Positions 53,632 through 64,000 of a DNA stretch of 64,000 bases are shown in pieces. Under the pieces are notes generated by a model. It searched no databases and was not told the origin of the DNA. It was given only the letters and a program-made list of their open reading frames with translations. Both the position numbers and the translations under genes were made by a program. Positions within the stretch are counted from its first letter, which is position 1. Every line of letters starts with the position of its first letter. The DNA is from Tetracentron sinense (lineage: Eukaryota; Streptophyta; Magnoliopsida; Trochodendrales; Trochodendraceae), in the NCBI GenBank assembly GCA_015143295.1, contig CM026571.1, positions 31,462,505-31,526,504 on the forward strand, read 5' to 3'.

Positions 53632-55518
53632 TGATGTAGGACTTTGCAGTGGCCTAAAATCTAATGCGTTGGGATCAAGATTTAATTAACAAGAATAAGG
53701 AAAATTATAAACTAACAATCTTATCACAAATAATTAATCAAAAAAATTCAAGAAAACAATTTTATAAAAATTCGAGACCGCATCACAAACCTACAATGCG
53801 ACCCTCAGTTATATCCAATGTTTTAAGACCCAAAATCTCAACTCGACTTGGAACCTTGCCGAGTAGAGTCAACTCAGAAACTCGGGCAAAACTCGTCCAA
53901 GTAATGACACCAAAAAATCGAACTTATATAATATTTTTCTAATACTATATATATGGTACAAATTCAAAATTAATGATAAAACATTCTTAAAATGAGATAT
54001 ATAATTTAATATATAATAAAAACCTCTCTTTTGTTTCATATTTATACTAAGGGTGGGTGGGGTGTGTTACAATTTGGTCACTCGGGTAGGCCGGTTTACT
54101 CGAATTTTTGTTATAAAAAAAGTACATAAATCAGGTGATTCGGAGCGAGTCGGGGCGAGTTACTTGGTTTTTCTATGTCACTTCCGAGTTTTACCTCAAA
54201 CTCGACCTGAATCCTGACCGAGTCGACTCGACTCAGTCGAGTTTCGGGTCGACTCGCCGAGTTTTAAAACAAAGGTTATATCTGCGACAGTTGTATGAAA
54301 TTTATATTTCCACAAGCTTAGGGATTGCTCTTAATTCAATGTAGATTTCTCATCCAATTCTAGAGTTTGGAATTGCATTAAGGTTCAGGTATTGCTGTTT
54401 TAGGGCTTTGGGAATATATGATGGATTATGATTGCAATGGGGTGAAGACTGATTGCTGTAACAGCAATTAGATGTATCTAGAGTTGTTATAGCAATGAGG
54501 CAAGGGTAACAGGCTTGCAACAGTAGGACAAATTGTTCTGGGCTTGTAGTATGGCTGGGACAGCAATAGGGGAAGGTTGGGGGGATGCTACAACAGCCAC
54601 AAGGACTGAGGAACAGGTTTGACAGCAATAGGGGGGACTGTATGGGCTGTTGGACAGGTCTAGACAGCAAAGCTAAGGGGTTGGGGCTTGTGCGGCAGCA
54701 AGGACAGGGATAGGGGGAGTTTGCGACTGTGCTGGAATAACAGGGGGGAGGGCTGTGGCTGTTTTGGAATAGGGCAGGGGGGTGGGGATTCACTGTAGCA
54801 ACAATGAGGGGTAGGGGACTGGTGCGACAGCCAATAGGGATAGCTGGGAAGACTGTAACAGTCATGGGGAAGGCTAGGTTTTAGGTTTCTTGAACGAAAA
54901 AACAGAAAATCAATTAAGAACAATGGAGGGAAGAAATCTAGTGTTTGGTTTGGGTGAGATTTCTTGCAAGGGAAAAAGATCTAAGGTTCGACTGATTAGG
55001 GTTTCAATGGAAACATAAAATCAATGAGAAGAATAAAGAAAAGATCAAGAACATACCTTAGATCTTTGGGAATCATTCCCATGGCATCACACCAAGAATT
55101 CTTTAGGAATCACTCTCACGACATCACACCAAATCCAATCATTGGAAAATGCTCAAAAGCATTTTCTTTCATTCATAAAATTCATCAACTAAAAATTTAC
55201 AGCAGAAAATATGTTTAGATAGATATAAACTCTACTTGTATAAAAACTAGAATATCCAAACTAATAGAAAGACTAAAATAACCCAATGCTAAATTTGTTT
55301 CCTCCCTAACCAAAATTCCAGCCCATTGGGCTTTAAAACTCACGCTAAATCTGCCCATATGCACACCTTCCCAATGTGAGGTGTTTCTAATGATTAATGT
55401 GTGCATGTGAGGTCTTTAATACTTCAAATCATCTATCCATAGTTACATGGGGGTCTTCTTCTTCTTCCACTACCTATGGTAAACTTGAAACTCTTTGTGA
55501 TGATGGATGTCCGCATCA
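53632..55518 (-). mobile_element. Solo LTR of the small gypsy family, antisense, with a MITE inside
   Basis: The minus strand starts TGATGCGGACATCC, as in the LTR at 60891; the plus-strand left end is TGATGTAGGACTT. It aligns with the solo LTR 58309-59674 on both sides of an extra 458-bp insertion (53817-54274). Flanks gtacc / gtatt look like a decayed 5-bp duplication. It lies at the start of LINE endonuclease sequence. Confidence 0.8.
53817..54274. mobile_element. MITE nested in the solo LTR
   Basis: Short inverted ends (aatgttttaagac and gttttaaaacaaag) are flanked by gttatatcc / gttatatct (53808-53816 and 54275-54283), a 9-bp duplication with one change. The sister LTR at 58309 lacks this insert. 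The interior is rich in ctcgactcg-type sequence. Confidence 0.75.
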
Positions 55519-56440
55519 GTATTTTGGAATTGTCAAGGAGCCGGTCACTCATTAACAATTCAACACCTTAAAGGTATGGTTAGTCAACACTCCCTAGATT
55601 TTGTTTTCTTAAACTAAAGCTACTCAATCTAGAATGGAGCATCTTAAAAAAACTTTGCAATTTGATTCATTGGCGGTGTTTAATCCAATGGGTTTATCGG
55701 GAGGTATTGTATTTTTTGGAGAGAATAAAATTCAGTTCAACTGGTACAAGCTAATGCGAACGAGGTAGTGATGATTGCGTAGCTTCAACCTTGTATCGGG
55801 ATTTGGAGAATGACTTTCATTTATGGCTCCAGTTGATGTTGGTCAGGCCCAACAATGGCTTGATCTAGCAAGTAGGGGCAGTTGTAATGGTCTGTCGTGG
55901 TTGTGTTTTGGTGATTTTAATGATACTATCACCACTCGAACTGAAAAATTGAGGCTTAGAATTCTGTAGTTGGAAGGCTAGACATTTCCTTTCCATGATA
56001 AACAGTTGTAATTTAATGGACCTGGGATTTATATGGTATAGTTTCACTTGGAACAATAAAAGAGTCGATGGTGGAAATATTCAAGAAAGATTAGACCAAG
56101 CTTTGGCCACAGTAGAGTGGATTGAATATGGTTGTCATCATTGCCTAGTGCTGATCCAATAAAATCCTCCAATAGACAGTTTTTAGGCCTTTTCGTTTTG
56201 AACAAATGTGGACCCAACACTAAGAATTCCTAAGAGTTGTCAGGGGCGAAAGGCTATTATGTTTGTAAAAAATTGTCAGAATTTCAATGTAGGGTACAAA
56301 GATGGAATAAATTGCATGTTGGGCACGTACCTACTAAAATTGAAAAAATCAGAAATGAGACTGATAAGGAGCAGCAAAAGCCGTATACAAACTGCTAGAA
56401 AGATTAAGCTTGATGAATTCATTTTGAGATATTAAGAGCT
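55519..56440 (+). pseudogene. LINE ORF2 endonuclease region
   Basis: Broken frames contain TKATQSRMEH near the start, then SWLCFGDFNDTITTR (GDFN motif, about 55895-55935) and FTWNNKR followed by RLDQALATVEWIEY (56045-56125). These are exonuclease-endonuclease-phosphatase motifs of plant L1-type LINEs. Many stops. Confidence 0.75.
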
Positions 56441-58308
56441 CTTGTCATGCTAGGAATCTATGTGGGCCCAAAAGGCTAGGTTAAATTGGATTAAGAATGA
56501 GGATCGAAATGCCCCCTTTTTTCCCATGCAACTACAATTAGCAAGAGGATTTATAATAGAATTGAGGAATAAAGCTTAGTTCAGAAGCTTGGACCTTTGA
56601 TTCAAAGACAATTAAGGAGAACATCCAAAATCATTTTATGGAGCTTTTCCAATCGAGTGATCCTCCCCAGTTATCGATTACTAATGCAGTGGACTCTATG
56701 CTTTCAGATGATCGGAAGGTGATGCTGGATTCTAACTTTTCTTTTGACAAAATTGAGAAAGTAGTTTTTGAGTAATGGCTGATGAAAGCTCTATAGCAAG
56801 ATGGAATGTTGGGCAGTTTTTTCCGTACGAGTTGGAAAGTGGTAGGCCAGGACATTAAAGAGGCATTAATGGAATTTTTTGTGACAGGTAATATAGTTTA
56901 TCAATTTAATATACCAAATCCTGAATCCGTTGATCAATTCAGACCAATTAGCTTATGCAATTTTATTTACAAGGTTATAGCAAAGGTTCTTGCTAATTGG
57001 TTAAAAGGAGTGTTGAATTCTCTTATCAATGAGTGTCAAAGTGCTTTTGTGCCGAATAAAATGATCACAGACAACATTTTAGTAGCTTGTGAGTTGCTTC
57101 ACTTTTTTTGAAGAAGAAAGGCATTGACAGATATTAGGCACTCAATATTGATATGAACATAGCTAATGATAGACTGAAATGATCGTTCATAATGAAGATG
57201 TTGGATAAATTTGGTTTTACCACTCAGTGGCAAAAAATGATTTTTCAATGCATCTCCACAGTATTTTATGAGGTTCTAGTTAATGGCTCTCCAATGCAAT
57301 CTTTTGCTCCCTCTTGAGGAATTCGCCAAGGGGACCCATTATTTCCCACTTGTTCATTTTTTGTGTCGAGGCTCTATCATTGCTACGAGAAGCATCTAGA
57401 ATTGGAAGGCTGGTTGGAATTCAAATAAGTCTTAGATGCCCTAAATTGACACATCTATTGTTTGCAGACGATTGATTCCTATTTTGTAGAGTTGATATGG
57501 GTAACGTGGGTTGCTTAGTAGATGGTCCGAATAACTACACAATGGAATCAGGCCAGAGAATTAACCTTGCAAAATCAAGTACTATTTTCAACCCAAATAC
57601 TCCTTGAAAATTCCGTAAGCTGTCTCATTTGCTTCATAGTAAACATAACTTGCTTCTTGATAAGTACTTTGATCTCCCAACCGAATTTGAGAGATCACAA
57701 GCCTCTTTGTTTTCTTACTTGTAAGCCAGGATAATGAGAAAAATTCAATCATGGAAGTTAAGATGCTAAGCTAATCATGAAGAGAGCTGTAAGGACGGTT
57801 GTTCAAGCTATGCCAGCTTATTCTATGAGTTGCTTTCAGCTTTTGGTCAAATTTTGTAAAGAGGCCAATTCGGTGGCATCTGACTTTTGTTGGGGTAAAA
57901 AGTTGAATGAAAAAGAGATTCATTTCAAGAGCTGGGAATTTCTCTATAAGTCAAAGGATTCAGGAGGTATGGGTTTCAGCCTTTCAGGGACTTGTTACAC
58001 TTTAATGATGCTCTTCTAGCAAAATAATGGTGGAGATTGCTAAAGTATCCAGAGGCTCTTTGGAGCAAAGTTATTAAAGGAAGATATTTTCAAAATGGAT
58101 CGTTCCTTCACAGATCAGTCAGTTCTAATCTTTCTTGTGGTTGGCAGAGTTTAATAGGGGCTCGAGCCATCGTAATACTTAGTGCTAGATGGAAAATTGG
58201 CAATGGCAGCTCGGTTAGAGTTTGGGAAGATGCTTGGGTGCCAACTCTACCTTTGTTTCAGGTTTATCACCTAAACCAATTGATTGTCCAGTTGTATTGG
58301 TTGAAGAC
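56441..58308 (+). pseudogene. LINE ORF2 reverse transcriptase
   Basis: Open stretch 56806-57111 holds FRPISLCNFIYKVIAKVLANWLK and NECQSAFVPNKMITDNILVA. Downstream come GIRQGDPLFP and an LFADD-like remnant near 57460, and AVRTVVQAMPAYSMSCFQL (57785-57845). This is the standard L1-type RT with many stops and frameshifts. It ends at 58308, where a solo LTR inserts. Confidence 0.88.
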
Positions 58309-59674
58309 TGATATAGGTCTATGCAATGACCTAAAATCTAATGAGCTGAGATCAAGATTGAATTAACAATAATAATGAAAAGTATAAATCAGCAATCTTA
58401 TTACAAATAATTATCCAGAAAATTCAAGAAAGCAATTTTAGGAAGATTCAAGGCCATGTCACAAACCTACAATAATGGCCCTTAGTTACATCCACGAGGG
58501 TTAATTGAAGTCTATAATTCCACAAGCTTAGGGATTAACAATTTGTTCAATGCAAATTCTCTAGGTCTTTTAGGGTTTCAAAAGGGTGAAGGATTAGGGT
58601 TTTGGAATTTTTAATGTTTAGGTTTTCCTTCTTTTTTTCAATTGCATAAAGGCTGTTCCTGCGATATTAATGGCTGCAGGGAAGTTAAACAACAAAGGAA
58701 GGATGCTGGGATGGGTGCGGCAGTAAGAGCAGGGATATGGGGGGGGGGGGGGGGGGGGGGGTTCCACTAGGACAACTGGAGAAGGCTATAAGGATTTGGA
58801 CAGTGAAGGGCAGGGGCTGGGCTTGCCTGCAGCTGCAAAGGAAGGGTGAATAAGGGCTGTGATTGCAGAGGGTTTACATTTGGTTTTCTGGGATTGCAGC
58901 TAAGGTGCTGTGACAGTGAGAAAATAGTGGGGAAAAGCTGTGGCAGCCTTGGGACAGGTAGTTGGATGATGCAGCAGCACTATAAATGGGGTAAAAGTGC
59001 TGTAGAACACAAGGGAAACAAGAGGATGGTCTGTATGGAGGGGCAGCAGCAAAAGGGAAAGGCTAGGAGATAGGATTTTGGTAGATTCAATGGGAAGAAA
59101 GGTCTAGGGTTTGGATTTTAACAAGAAAACAGAAAATAAAAAGAAAGGGTGGAGAAGAAGGGAGATAATTTGAAGAACATACCTTAGAGCTTTAGGGAAT
59201 CCCTCCCATGACATCACACCAATTTCTAATCACCGGAGAATACCTAAATGTAGGTTTTTCTTTGTTTCTCATTCATTAACTAAAAGTTTATAGCAAAAGG
59301 GGGCTTTAAATAGGTGAAACCCTAATTGTAAAAAGACCAAAATAACCAAAACATATTAAAAAGACTATAATAGCTCAAACTAATAACTTAACTAATAAAA
59401 TAACCCTCAAAAATACTAATCCAGCCCATTGGGCTTTTCCTAACTAAATAGAATCTGCTAAATCAGCCCATTGAGCTTTTCCTAAACTAAATAGAACCTT
59501 GCTAAATCAGCTCATATGCACACCTTTCAATGTGGGGCATTTCTAATGCTCTATGTGTGCAAATGAGGTCTTCACTGCCCCAGGTCATCTATCCAAACTG
59601 ACATGGGGGTCTTCTTCTTCTTCTTTCTCCTTTGGTAAACCTGAAATTCCTTGGACTCATGAATGTCCACATCA
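58309..59674 (-). mobile_element. Solo LTR of the small gypsy family, antisense
   Basis: 1366 bp, minus strand TGATGTGGACATTC..., with a perfect 5-bp duplication aagac (58304-58308 and 59675-59679). It splits the LINE ORF2. The length matches the LTR at 60891-62252 (1362 bp). It contains a run of 23 G (58739-58761). Confidence 0.92.
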
Positions 59675-60890
59675 AAGACTCATTGATCCAACTCATAAGC
59701 AGTGGAGACTTGATCATTTACTCAAGTTATTCTCAAGAGATAGAAGAGATTATGAGGATTTCCATCTCCGGAAGACAAAACTTTGACAAACTCATTTAGC
59801 ACCATAATGAGAAGCGTAAATTTGAAGTAAAGACTGCTTATCACGTCTCAAAGGTCACTAGTTAGAAACCAAAAGAAGAGAAGGCTTCGACTTCTTCGGT
59901 GCCCCCACCAATGTTATGAGGAGCCATAAGAAAGCTTAGTCTTCCACCAAAGATCCAAAATTTTAGCAATGCTCTTGCAGTTGGAGTTGGAGTTGAAGTC
60001 CACAATAGGAAGATCAAGAGCGGCAAAACTTGTATTTTCTTTGTCAAAAGCAGGTTGAACAATAAATCATTTGCTTATACATTAAGAATACACTAGAGCT
60101 ACATGATTTGGTTCTCTTTTTTCTTTCAGATGAGTTGGAAGTCAAAATCAATCCTTTAAATCTTGGTGGAACATATGGGTGAATTAGAAAAGTGGAATTT
60201 AACCTCTTTGTCTGAATATTTGCAAGTTCCTTTTATTTTTTTCCAAATTTGCAAGGATTGCAATGCAATGATATTTTTAGGACTGAAAACTAATCTAGTG
60301 TTAACCTTGAGGAATGCTATTCAAGGATGGAGCGACTTAGCATAAAAATTGGAGCGATTTTGTGGTTAGCCTCGACCATGAAAATCTCAGAGAGGATCAA
60401 CCTTCTTTAGCTATAGATCCGCGAGATAGTTAAAGTATTTCTTCAGAGGACTAGTTTGAGGTAAATTTTTATGTGATGGACCTATTAGAATAAATGGGAC
60501 TTTATCAGCATATGGCTTTTTGGGGAAAAGTCGAGATGGTTAGACTATAGTCAAAGTAGCAAAGCTAATTCCGGGTCGTTTTGCAATTAATCTTTAAAGC
60601 TTTAAAATTGGTAAAATCTAGCAGTTGGAGCAGCATAAATATTTTCAGCAGTGCTGGAGTTCTAATTGATCTGATCTCTAGTTCAGAATGTGACTACCCT
60701 TGGGCTATTATGGCTTTATTATACAATGTCAAAGAGTCATTTCTAAATTCCGTTCAATATGGATTAGGTTTGCGGGAAGAGCTGTTGTACATCAAGCACT
60801 TCTTCTGCGAAAGGAAGACTATCTTCTGGAGGTGCTATTGATGTTTTCATAATTCATGATCTCCTCTTGGAGAGTTCTCCCATCCTTGAG
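59675..60890 (+). pseudogene. LINE ORF2 C-terminus (zinc-binding region and RNase H-like)
   Basis: It resumes the LINE: CPHQRLIDPTHKQW and DKLI..KFEVKTAYHVS-type text (59680-59860), then LPPKIQNF (zf-RVT region, 59940), and an RNase H-like stretch KLVKSSSWSSINIFS with VLIDLISSSECDYPWAIMALL (60600-60725). It is ended by the LTR insertion at 60891. Confidence 0.75.
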
Positions 60891-62252
60891 TGATGCGGAC
60901 ATCGGATCATCCGGTGTTGGGGTATACCAAAGGAGGAGGAAGAGAACTCCTACACAAGTCTCCCTATGGATGGATGACTTGTATATGGGCTTAGTTCGAG
61001 CTATTGATGGAGATCCACCGTTGGATCATGTTTTCGAGAGAGATCCACCGTTGGACCGTGTTTTCGAGAAATATCTACCTTTGGATTTGATATGGAGATT
61101 CTGAGGGTCACGATTAGCCCATGTGGCTACTAGTGTCTTAGTTTAGTAATTTATTTTATTTTATTAGAGTTTTTTTTATTAGTTTGAGTAGTAATGACAT
61201 TTTTGTAATAACTAGGATTAGGTTTTTATTCATTTTTCTATAAGTAATCTCCTGGAGAATTAGAAATTTACAGAATTTTCAATGAACAAAGAATGCTTTT
61301 CATTTTCTCCTGTGAAAGGATTGGTGTGAAACCATTGGTGTGAAGCCAATGTAACTTAGATCTCCTCTCTTGTTTTCTTTCTTATTCTACATTACTTTTC
61401 TTTATGTTCTTGTTTACTTTGCAAACCCAAATCAACCGAAACCCTAGAATATTTCCTCCTTGCTGCCTTTTCAATTTCCAGGCTTTGCATAACAAAATCC
61501 AAACCCTAGACCATTCCCAAACAGCCTATTCCTAGGCTGCCACACCCCTATTCCCCAAATCCCCTGCTGCCGCAGCCCCTTTTCCACAGCCCCAATCGCT
61601 GCCACAGCCACCTGCTCCCCTATTGCTTGCTGTCTCGATTGTCTTAGCCATACGGCCCATACCACCCCTTTGACCCTTGACTTGTTGCCACACCACCCCA
61701 ACAGATCTCTATTGCTGTTATAGACCACACAGCCCTATATCTGATTGTTATAGCCTTTGTACTTCATTCGGACAGCACCCATAACAGTGTAACGGTAATA
61801 CCACACAACCCTCATTTAATTGCTACATCAACCCCAAACATAACCCTAATTTTATAACCCTAATTTTTGTGTGTTCTTTTAGTATTGCTGTTGGGTTTTA
61901 TGAATCTACAATTCCATATTATTTGAAACCCTAAACTACATGCATGACTAAATCCTAACCATTATTGAGCCTAAATTAATTTTCTTGAAATCTTCAATTG
62001 TCAAGAAATTCTCATTGACTGTTGGTTTAAATCCCTAAGCTAGTGGAAGTTCCCACTTCCATTATGATCACCTAATTTAATTTGGGAAATCTATTACTAC
62101 GGGATTGTGATTTAGCCTAGGGCATTAGTAATTCCTTTGAATTTCTCATTATTACTGTTGAACCTAGATAGTTTATTGTTTTATTATTATTGCAATTAAC
62201 TTTCTAATCTCGCAATCATGTCATCCTAGGTTAATTGCATGTTCTTGCATCA
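60891..62252 (+). mobile_element. 5' LTR of a small Ty3/gypsy element (Reina-like)
   Basis: TGATGCGGACATCGG...TTCTTGCATCA, 1362 bp, TATA-like ctataagta near 61239. A primer site follows at 62257-62268. It is the same family as the two antisense solo LTRs upstream. Confidence 0.88.
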
Positions 62253-62256
62253 ATTT

Positions 62257-62268
62257 TGGTATCAGAGC
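62257..62268 (+). other. Primer binding site, initiator-Met tRNA
   Basis: tggtatcagagc, 4 bp after the LTR. Confidence 0.9.
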
Positions 62269-62379
62269 TTAAGTTGTCTCTTGCATTTAGTTCTAAGGCT
62301 CAATAGCATCCAGTGCATCACATATAGCCTTAGGACACTTACTTAGTGCATGCCCCCCCGTAGTAGGAAGAGTTACCAA

Positions 62380-62990
62380 CCAAACATGGACCCTCACAAT
62401 TCACCTAGGTTTTAGAAACCCTCTATAATCGTCTAGCTAGTATGGAAACCCTTGACACCAACACCAATGCTCGATTAGTTGTTCTTCCCATTAGAATGAC
62501 CAACATTTGAAAGAAGAAGAGTCTCATAATGTAGGTGTGTCAGTAGAGGTAGAGGCCAAGGTGCAGACCGTGGAAGAGAGCACGATAATCATCGCATGGT
62601 TGAGTTTCAGGATCCCTATGATCCAAATGATTGACATGTGAGATCCATCTGGATTAAGTCTCCGAGCTTTGATGGTTGATTTGACCCAAAGGCCTTTCTT
62701 GATTGGTTAGTAGATAAGGACCTCTACTTTGAGTGGTATGAAATGTTTGAAGATCGTAAAGTCAGGTTCGCCAATATGAAACTGGTGGGCCAAACAAAAC
62801 TCTATTGGACCAATGTTGAACGACGAGTTGAGCGATCAAGTGAGGACCACATTGTTCAGTGGGCTGAGATGAAAGAAAATTTTAAAGAGAAATACCTTCC
62901 TTTGACCTATCATGACTCGTGAGAAACTCATGGATCAATAACAATCTCTTAGGCAATGCTCTATGTCTGCCATTGCCCCCTAGATGAGCT
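62380..62990 (+). pseudogene. Gag fragment of the small gypsy element
   Basis: Broken frame with FDPKAFLDWLVDKDLYFEWYEM and VGQTKLYWTNVERR, then WAEMKENFKEKYLP, the gag core of this clade. Zinc knuckle and protease are missing: sequence passes within 100 bp to the pre-RT region, so about 1 kb was deleted. Confidence 0.8.
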
Positions 62991-62999
62991 CCCACCCTT

Positions 63000-64000
63000 G
63001 CATGACATTCAACATGCAATTGACTTCGTCCCTGAATCGACTCTTCCTAATTTGCCACATATTAGGATGAATCCCACCGAACATTCTGAATTAAAAGGAT
63101 AGGTTGATGAACTCCTTGGAAAGGGTTTCATTAAGGAAAGTATGAGTCATTGCATCATTTCTGCACTACTCACACCTAAAAAGGATGGTTCCTGGAGAAT
63201 GTGTGTGGATAGTAGGGCAATTAACAAAATTACGGTGAAGTATCGATTTCCTATATTGAGACTTGACGATATGCTGGATATGATGGCAGAGGCCACATTC
63301 TTTTCAAAGATCGATCTTAAGAGTGGTTACCACCAGGTCCGCATCCGTCTAGGGGATTAGTGGAAGACGACCTTCAAGACGAAGGACGAATTATTTGAAT
63401 GGTTGGTCATGCCCTTTGGATTAACTAATGCTCGGAGCACTTTTATGAGGATAATGACGCAGTTGTTGAGACCATTAATTAGTAAATTCCTAGTAGTGTA
63501 CTTTGATGACATTTTGATTTATAGTACTCCAAGGAACAACACCTCAACCATTTAAGACAAGTTTGCAAAACTTTATGAAAAGAGAGCTTGCTTGATAATA
63601 CCAATAAATAGTTATCACTATCAAACATAGTCATCTCTTTAGGATTCGATGTTTCATCAGACAACATGGCTGCCGACCCGAAAAGGTCAAAGTCATTGTT
63701 GAGTAGTGGCAAAAACTAAAACAAATTCATGAAGTTCGTAGTTTTATGGTCTAGCTACATTTTATGGATGGTTCATTCGGGGATTTAGCTCTATAGCTTC
63801 CATTATGGCCCCTATCACCGATTGCATAAAAAAGGGGAGTTACATCAAACAAAGTCATCTTTTTAGGGCTCGTTGTTTCATCAGGCGATATGTCTACCGA
63901 CCCCGAAAAGGTCAGAGTCATTGTTGAGTAGTGGCAAGAACTAAAAAAAATTCATGAAGTTCGTAGTTTTATGGTCTAGCTACATTTTACGGACGGTTCA
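63000..64000 (+). pseudogene. Reverse transcriptase of the small gypsy element (runs off window)
   Basis: [28 protein letters not shown], then [35 protein letters not shown] (stop at 63358-63360), [13 protein letters not shown] and the catalytic YFDDILIYS (63500-63526). After 63540 it decays into a 224-bp direct duplication. Confidence 0.9.
63617..64000. repeat. Tandem duplication inside RT, unit 224 bp
   Basis: 'catcag.c.a.atg.ct.ccgac' occurs at 63655 and 63879. Both copies run on through 'gtcattgttgagtagtggca' and 'ttcatgaagttcgtagtttt'. The second copy continues to the window end. Divergence of several percent shows it is not an assembly stutter. Confidence 0.85.

Noticed and set aside
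54350-54923. Antisense ORFs of 171 and 87 codons rich in Pro, Ser and Cys
   Set aside because: They lie within a solo LTR leader of repeated 'ggg' and 'cagcaa' type, with no domain and no counterpart in the sister LTR.
59862-60062. Antisense 66-codon ORF
   Set aside because: It is the complement of the LINE zinc-binding region.

Overview
This is plant nuclear DNA, most likely from a non-grass angiosperm with a large, repeat-rich genome. The evidence is one intact host gene with canonical GT-AG splicing, plant LTR-retrotransposon lineages with initiator-Met tRNA primer sites, L1-type LINEs, tRNA-type SINEs and MITEs. No rRNA, CRISPR array or bacterial feature was seen.

The host gene is a two-exon folate-biopterin transporter (BT1/FBT7-like, 425 aa) at 9018-11993. 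The rest is a layered transposon graveyard. Left flank (1-8.8 kb): end of a large-LTR Ty3/gypsy copy, an antisense Copia LTR piece, a solo LTR with a perfect 5-bp target duplication (3849-6278), a Mutator-like foldback element with a perfect 9-bp duplication (6347-7558), and a SINE. Centre (12.8-49 kb): LINE ORF1 fragment; antisense Copia LTR; LTR-C of the big-LTR family; Tat-like element 1 on the plus strand (15.6-24.9 kb); a truncated Copia element on the minus strand (24.9-28.2 kb); Tat-like element 2 on the minus strand (28.2-48.1 kb), itself interrupted by a complete but decayed chromovirus-like element (33338-43275); and LTR-D on the minus strand. Right flank (49.4-64 kb): a PIF/Harbinger-like 2.5-kb element with a SINE inside, a hAT-like MITE, a decayed L1-type LINE split by two LTRs of one small gypsy family, and the 5' half of a gypsy element of that family running off the window.

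Two things stand out. First, Tat-like element 2 carries, antisense to its pol and next to its 3' LTR, a long ORF for a plant-mobile-domain (PMD) protein with a basic stretch, a coiled coil and an acidic tail, preceded by its own promoter-like leader. Its pol seems to stop right after the reverse transcriptase, so RNase H and integrase are missing. Second, several retrotransposon regions hold arrays of short palindromes. In the big-LTR family an array sits just upstream of the TATA box, and each LTR type has its own core (CGATCGCTCG, GCGATCGATCGC or CCGGTCGACCGG). In the Tat-like LTRs two arrays (about 69 bp and 33 bp) vary inversely in copy number. A conserved hairpin with a compensatory base change also marks the big-LTR family.

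Element lineage names (Tat-like, Tekay/Del-like, Reina-like) are inferred from motifs and layout, not from a search. All transposon ORFs carry stops and frameshifts and look dead; only the transporter gene reads as intact.
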